From JAGPHI01 sp036661035 (GTDB lineage: Bacteria > Bacillota > Clostridia > Oscillospirales > Ruminococcaceae), in NCBI GenBank assembly GCA_036661035.1, contig JAVWZM010000049.1, positions 1-16,912 of the forward strand: 16,912 nt of DNA, given 5' to 3'. This document shows positions 14,139 to 16,912 of the stretch, in pieces; position 1 is the first letter of the stretch; each line of letters starts with the position of its first letter. Under the pieces are notes generated by a model. That model was not told the DNA's origin. It saw only the letters and a program-made list of their open reading frames with translations, and did not search any database. Position numbers and translations under genes: made by a program.

Positions 14139-14172
14139 GCGGCCGACATTCTTAAAACAGAGTGTCAGCCGC
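14139..14172 (-). terminator. G/C-rich hairpin after the cell-wall hydrolase gene
   Basis: On the minus strand GCGGCTGACA (14172-14163) pairs with TGTCGGCCGC (14148-14139) in a 10-bp stem including one U-G pair, with a 14-nt loop. It starts 7 nt after the hydrolase stop codon. No T run follows, so it may stabilise the 3' end or terminate weakly. Confidence 0.55.
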
Positions 14173-14179
14173 TTTTGGT

Positions 14180-16912
14180 TTATGCTATATTAGTGCCGGG
14201 GAAATAGTGCGATAAAATCTGTGCGTATCCATAGTTATTAACCGTAGCAAGATAATTTGCCCCATACTGGCTCATGCCTACGCAGTGTCCATTACCATTG
14301 GTGGTAAATGTCCATGTATCGCTACCATTAAAGCTCATTTTGAAATTTGGCGAATACAAAAGCCAACAATTGTCGTAGAAAACGCCGCCCTTTATAGGTA
14401 TTCCGCATACAGTTATGCTTTCTAGGTATCCATTGCCATTAAATATTGGGTTAGTAATCCATTGGCTGCGAGAAGTGGCATTCACTGTTGCCTCACCTAC
14501 CATTTTAGACAAATTGCTTTGCATTGTTGATGCCGGTATGTTTTTACTCATACCTCTCCATTGGCTTTCCGGGCTGAATACCGGTGTATTAAGATATGGT
14601 AAATTAAGCCCCCACATGGCTGATGCTGTATTTGTCATGTTTGCACTTGCAGAGCCATAAGCTGCATTTGCAACTGCTCCGTTATAATACAGTGCTTTCC
14701 CAGACACTGAGTTTACAGCATTTACTATTTCCCAGCTTGGTGCTTTAAGCCCCACCTTTGGAATGGCATCGCCGTGTTGCTGCTGATAAAGCACCCAGCT
14801 ATACGCGGCTACCGCCTGTGCCTTATACACCTCAGCATTTGTAAATCCCGGCACCTCATTTGCAACTATCTGCGCTATGATATCGTTGATAGAGCCGGAC
14901 ACCACCGCTTTACGGTTTAAATCGTAAACAGAAAGCTTTGGGCTTACGGGCTTTGCCGGAGAGCCGCCTCCTCCGATAAGTTTAGAATAATCGAAATAGC
15001 ACATGTTCACGTCCACATTAGGGCCTATGCCGTTTACTCTACCATCGCTGGCGTATTGCCACATTTGCGCTTGAATACCAATGTATTGCGCGGTGCCATT
15101 CTCCGGCACAGGTGATGCGGGATATCTAGCAAACCAAAAATGATATCCCTCGTTAAATAAAGCTCTGCCATTGTAGTAATTATCAAGCCAAAGCTGATTT
15201 GAATAAAAGCCCGGATAGTATCCGTATTTTTCCAAAAGTATCATACCTAAACGCACAATGTCAGTGCGCTCGTTATAGTTTGCATGGTCAAGCATTTTGT
15301 TGTACTCAACGTCTATATACACCGGATAATCAAACTTGATATTATCCCTACGCAAGCCCTGCATTTCGGCGGAATAGTGAAAGAAATTCACTTCATCTGT
15401 TATCTCGTTCGTGTTAAAGGCATAGGTATAAATATATGCGCCCACTTTAATACCATTTGCCTTGGCGTTTCTCACATTGTAATCAAAATACGGATCCATC
15501 ACATAATATCCAACAGATTGGCTCCATGTCATTGCGCGAATAATGGCATAATCTACGCCTGACGCCTTAACCGCAGGCCAATCTATCAACCCTTGATGTG
15601 CTGATACGTCTATCCCTCTATAGGGTGGTCCCATTTTTTCTAGTGTAATGGCACTACCGTATATTGTGATATTCCCCACAGCATCTTTTACGCACAAGGT
15701 GTTTGCAGGTATTGTACTGCCAACCGGATATTCCTTGCTTGCGCTATTTATCCAAGTAACACCTCCGTCCCAGCTATACGCCACAATTGTAGTAAGCGGC
15801 GATGCCGTAGCCGTGATATTAAGAGTCGCCGTTTTTGCATAAACCGTATAAAGCACGTTGTTTATAGTAGGCGGCGCAATATATTTGCCCTCTGCAGTAA
15901 AATAGCACTGCTTGCCGTCGATAATTTGTGAGTCTGTAACAGCAATTCCTTTATCTTTGAAATAATACTGATATCCCTCCCAACTTTGCCAACCTGTAGC
16001 TAATCTGCCATTTTTAAGCACAAAACGGTTTACGCCTTCTATGTATGCAAACCCATGATTGTGTAAAGTACCGTCCGGCTTAAAGAAATACCAGCCTTTG
16101 TCTTCACCGGTGGTTTTTTCAAGCATACCTGTTAGCTGTACACCATCATTGTCAAAATCATACCAGCGATTTTCTATTTTATTCCAGTCCATAACCTTGT
16201 ATCCTGACGCTGTCATGTATCTGCGCTTTCCCTTGTCATCTACTTTCCAGCCCGAATACATGCTACCGTTGGCATTTACATATCGTTTAGAGTTGAACAT
16301 TACATGCCAACCCTCCGGATATAGTGTGCCATCATCTTTATAATAATACTGTGCTTGTTCCTCTCCGCTTGTTTTATATTGCCAACCTTTTTGCTGTACA
16401 CCGTCTTCGGCAAAATTATACCAGCGGTTTTCTATCTTGTTCCAGCCAACCGTTTTATAGCCTGAAATTGACATGTAACGACGATTGCCGTTTTTGTCTG
16501 TTGCCCAGCCTGATGTGAATCTACCGTTTGTTTCCACTTGCCTTAGGCTGCCATTTATCATATGCCAACCTGCCTCTGCAAGCTCTCCTTTTTCATCATA
16601 ACAATAAAACCCTTTATCCTCTGGGTTTCCTGATGTTTTTTCTTGAAATCCTAATAACTGCTCCCCTGTTGTTTCACTTAGATGATACCAACGCTCCCCT
16701 ATTTTAACCCAACCTTTTTGTAATACGTCATTTATAAAGTAATAACGTTTGCCTCTGTACTCTTTCCAGCCTGTTGAACCTATACACACTCCGTCTTCGG
16801 AAAATAAATATGTTTTACCTTCTATTTCTGCCCAACCAACCGTTTTATAGCCTGAAATTGACATGTAACGACGATTACCGTTTTTGTCTGTTGCCCAGCC
16901 TGATGTGAATCT
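14180..16912 (-). CDS. Modular cell-wall hydrolase: wall-binding repeats, GH25 muramidase and SpoIID-like domain (5' end outside window)
   Basis: The frame is open to the window edge, so the start and any signal peptide are missing; 910 codons are visible. About 330 residues of aromatic/Gly repeats (GWxxxxGKRYYF, NKIENRWYNF types) resemble choline-binding-type wall anchors. They are followed by an Ig-like stretch (SWDGGVTWIN). A GH25 domain (about 15620-14990) follows, with RGIDVSAHQG and YIDVE giving the catalytic Asp and Glu; it cleaves MurNAc-GlcNAc bonds. The C-terminal domain (about 14950-14180) is SpoIID-like: ANEVPGFT with the catalytic-type Glu, KAQAVAAYSW, and NGHCVGMSQYGA. SpoIID is a lytic transglycosylase that prefers glycan stripped of peptides. 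The protein is probably secreted and works on the wall. The gene ends 7 nt before a G/C-rich hairpin. Confidence 0.9.
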   Translation of the reverse strand, partial: RFTSGWATDKNGNRRYMSISGYKTVGWAEIEGKTYLFSEDGVCIGSTGWKEYRGKRYYFINDVLQKGWVKIGERWYHLSETTGEQLLGFQEKTSGNPEDKGFYCYDEKGELAEAGWHMINGSLRQVETNGRFTSGWATDKNGNRRYMSISGYKTVGWNKIENRWYNFAEDGVQQKGWQYKTSGEEQAQYYYKDDGTLYPEGWHVMFNSKRYVNANGSMYSGWKVDDKGKRRYMTASGYKVMDWNKIENRWYDFDNDGVQLTGMLEKTTGEDKGWYFFKPDGTLHNHGFAYIEGVNRFVLKNGRLATGWQSWEGYQYYFKDKGIAVTDSQIIDGKQCYFTAEGKYIAPPTINNVLYTVYAKTATLNITATASPLTTIVAYSWDGGVTWINSASKEYPVGSTIPANTLCVKDAVGNITIYGSAITLEKMGPPYRGIDVSAHQGLIDWPAVKASGVDYAIIRAMTWSQSVGYYVMDPYFDYNVRNAKANGIKVGAYIYTYAFNTNEITDEVNFFHYSAEMQGLRRDNIKFDYPVYIDVEYNKMLDHANYNERTDIVRLGMILLEKYGYYPGFYSNQLWLDNYYNGRALFNEGYHFWFARYPASPVPENGTAQYIGIQAQMWQYASDGRVNGIGPNVDVNMCYFDYSKLIGGGGSPAKPVSPKLSVYDLNRKAVVSGSINDIIAQIVANEVPGFTNAEVYKAQAVAAYSWVLYQQQHGDAIPKVGLKAPSWEIVNAVNSVSGKALYYNGAVANAAYGSASANMTNTASAMWGLNLPYLNTPVFSPESQWRGMSKNIPASTMQSNLSKMVGEATVNATSRSQWITNPIFNGNGYLESITVCGIPIKGGVFYDNCWLLYSPNFKMSFNGSDTWTFTTNGNGHCVGMSQYGANYLATVNNYGYAQILSHYFPGTNIA
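16446..16522 (-). repeat. Direct repeat within the wall-binding region, copy 1
   Basis: These 77 bp are identical, apart from one base (g at 16487, a at 16877), to the 77 bp at the right edge of the window, 390 bp (130 codons) away. They encode GRFTSGWATDKNG-type repeat residues continuing to GYKTVGW. Near identity at DNA level, while other repeats in the gene are diverged, indicates a recent duplication or gene conversion. Confidence 0.85.
16836..16912 (-). repeat. Direct repeat within the wall-binding region, copy 2 (reaches window edge)
   Basis: Second copy of the 77-bp repeat, in the same frame and orientation. It runs to the last base, so the true repeat is probably longer and the array probably continues outside the window. 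Confidence 0.85.

Noticed and set aside
14031..14162. Promoter for the small membrane protein gene
   Set aside because: A TTGACC box is present but no acceptable -10 lies at 16-18 nt, so I cannot support it.

Overview
The window looks like a chromosomal segment from a low-to-mid GC Gram-positive anaerobe of the Clostridia. This is inferred from strong AGGAGG-type ribosome binding sites, many A/T-rich intergenic hairpins, a GH25/SpoIID cell-wall enzyme with choline-binding-type repeats, a dlt-like operon, and DUF5058-family proteins. The species cannot be named from sequence alone. Every convincing gene lies on the minus strand, so transcription runs from high to low coordinates. No rRNA, tRNA, CRISPR array or intact transposon was seen.

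Region A (16912-13590) is surface and cell-wall related. A large secreted-type protein, cut by the right edge of the window, carries wall-binding repeats, a GH25 muramidase domain and a C-terminal SpoIID-like lytic transglycosylase domain. It is followed by a small membrane-anchored protein of unknown function. A 436-bp gap (13154-13589) then holds two promoter candidates, each overlapped by a dyad, plus a strikingly self-complementary stretch.

Region B (13153-7022) is the centrepiece: an operon shaped like dlt (teichoic acid D-alanylation) but with an extra gene. The order is MBOAT acyltransferase (DltB/AlgI type), DltD-like SGNH transferase with an extra C-terminal domain, DltA-like adenylation enzyme, a fold-type III PLP decarboxylase, and a DltC-like carrier protein. 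The decarboxylase is locked between the adenylation enzyme and the carrier (1-nt gap, then a TAATG overlap). The MBOAT ends in FIYFKF, matching the acyl-shuttle hexapeptide described for envelope acylation systems. My reading is that an amino acid is activated, loaded on the carrier, probably decarboxylated (before or after loading), passed through the MBOAT to its C-terminal tyrosine, and esterified to a surface polymer by the DltD-like protein. The cargo is probably not D-alanine.

Region C (7021-4371) appears to continue the same polysaccharide locus. It has a deletion scar joining the start of a sugar-1-phosphate nucleotidyltransferase (RfbF-like) to the end of a GtrB-type glycosyltransferase, then two overlapping SMR/ArnE-ArnF-like half transporters, then a Wzx-type flippase and a strong terminator.

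Region D (4249-49) is a separate, tightly packed five-gene operon behind a consensus promoter: a PatB/MalY-type C-S lyase, two membrane proteins (DUF5058 and a partner) that are probably a transporter, an M19 dipeptidase and an AhpD-like protein. A plausible role is uptake and breakdown of Cys-Gly-type dipeptides or their S-conjugates.
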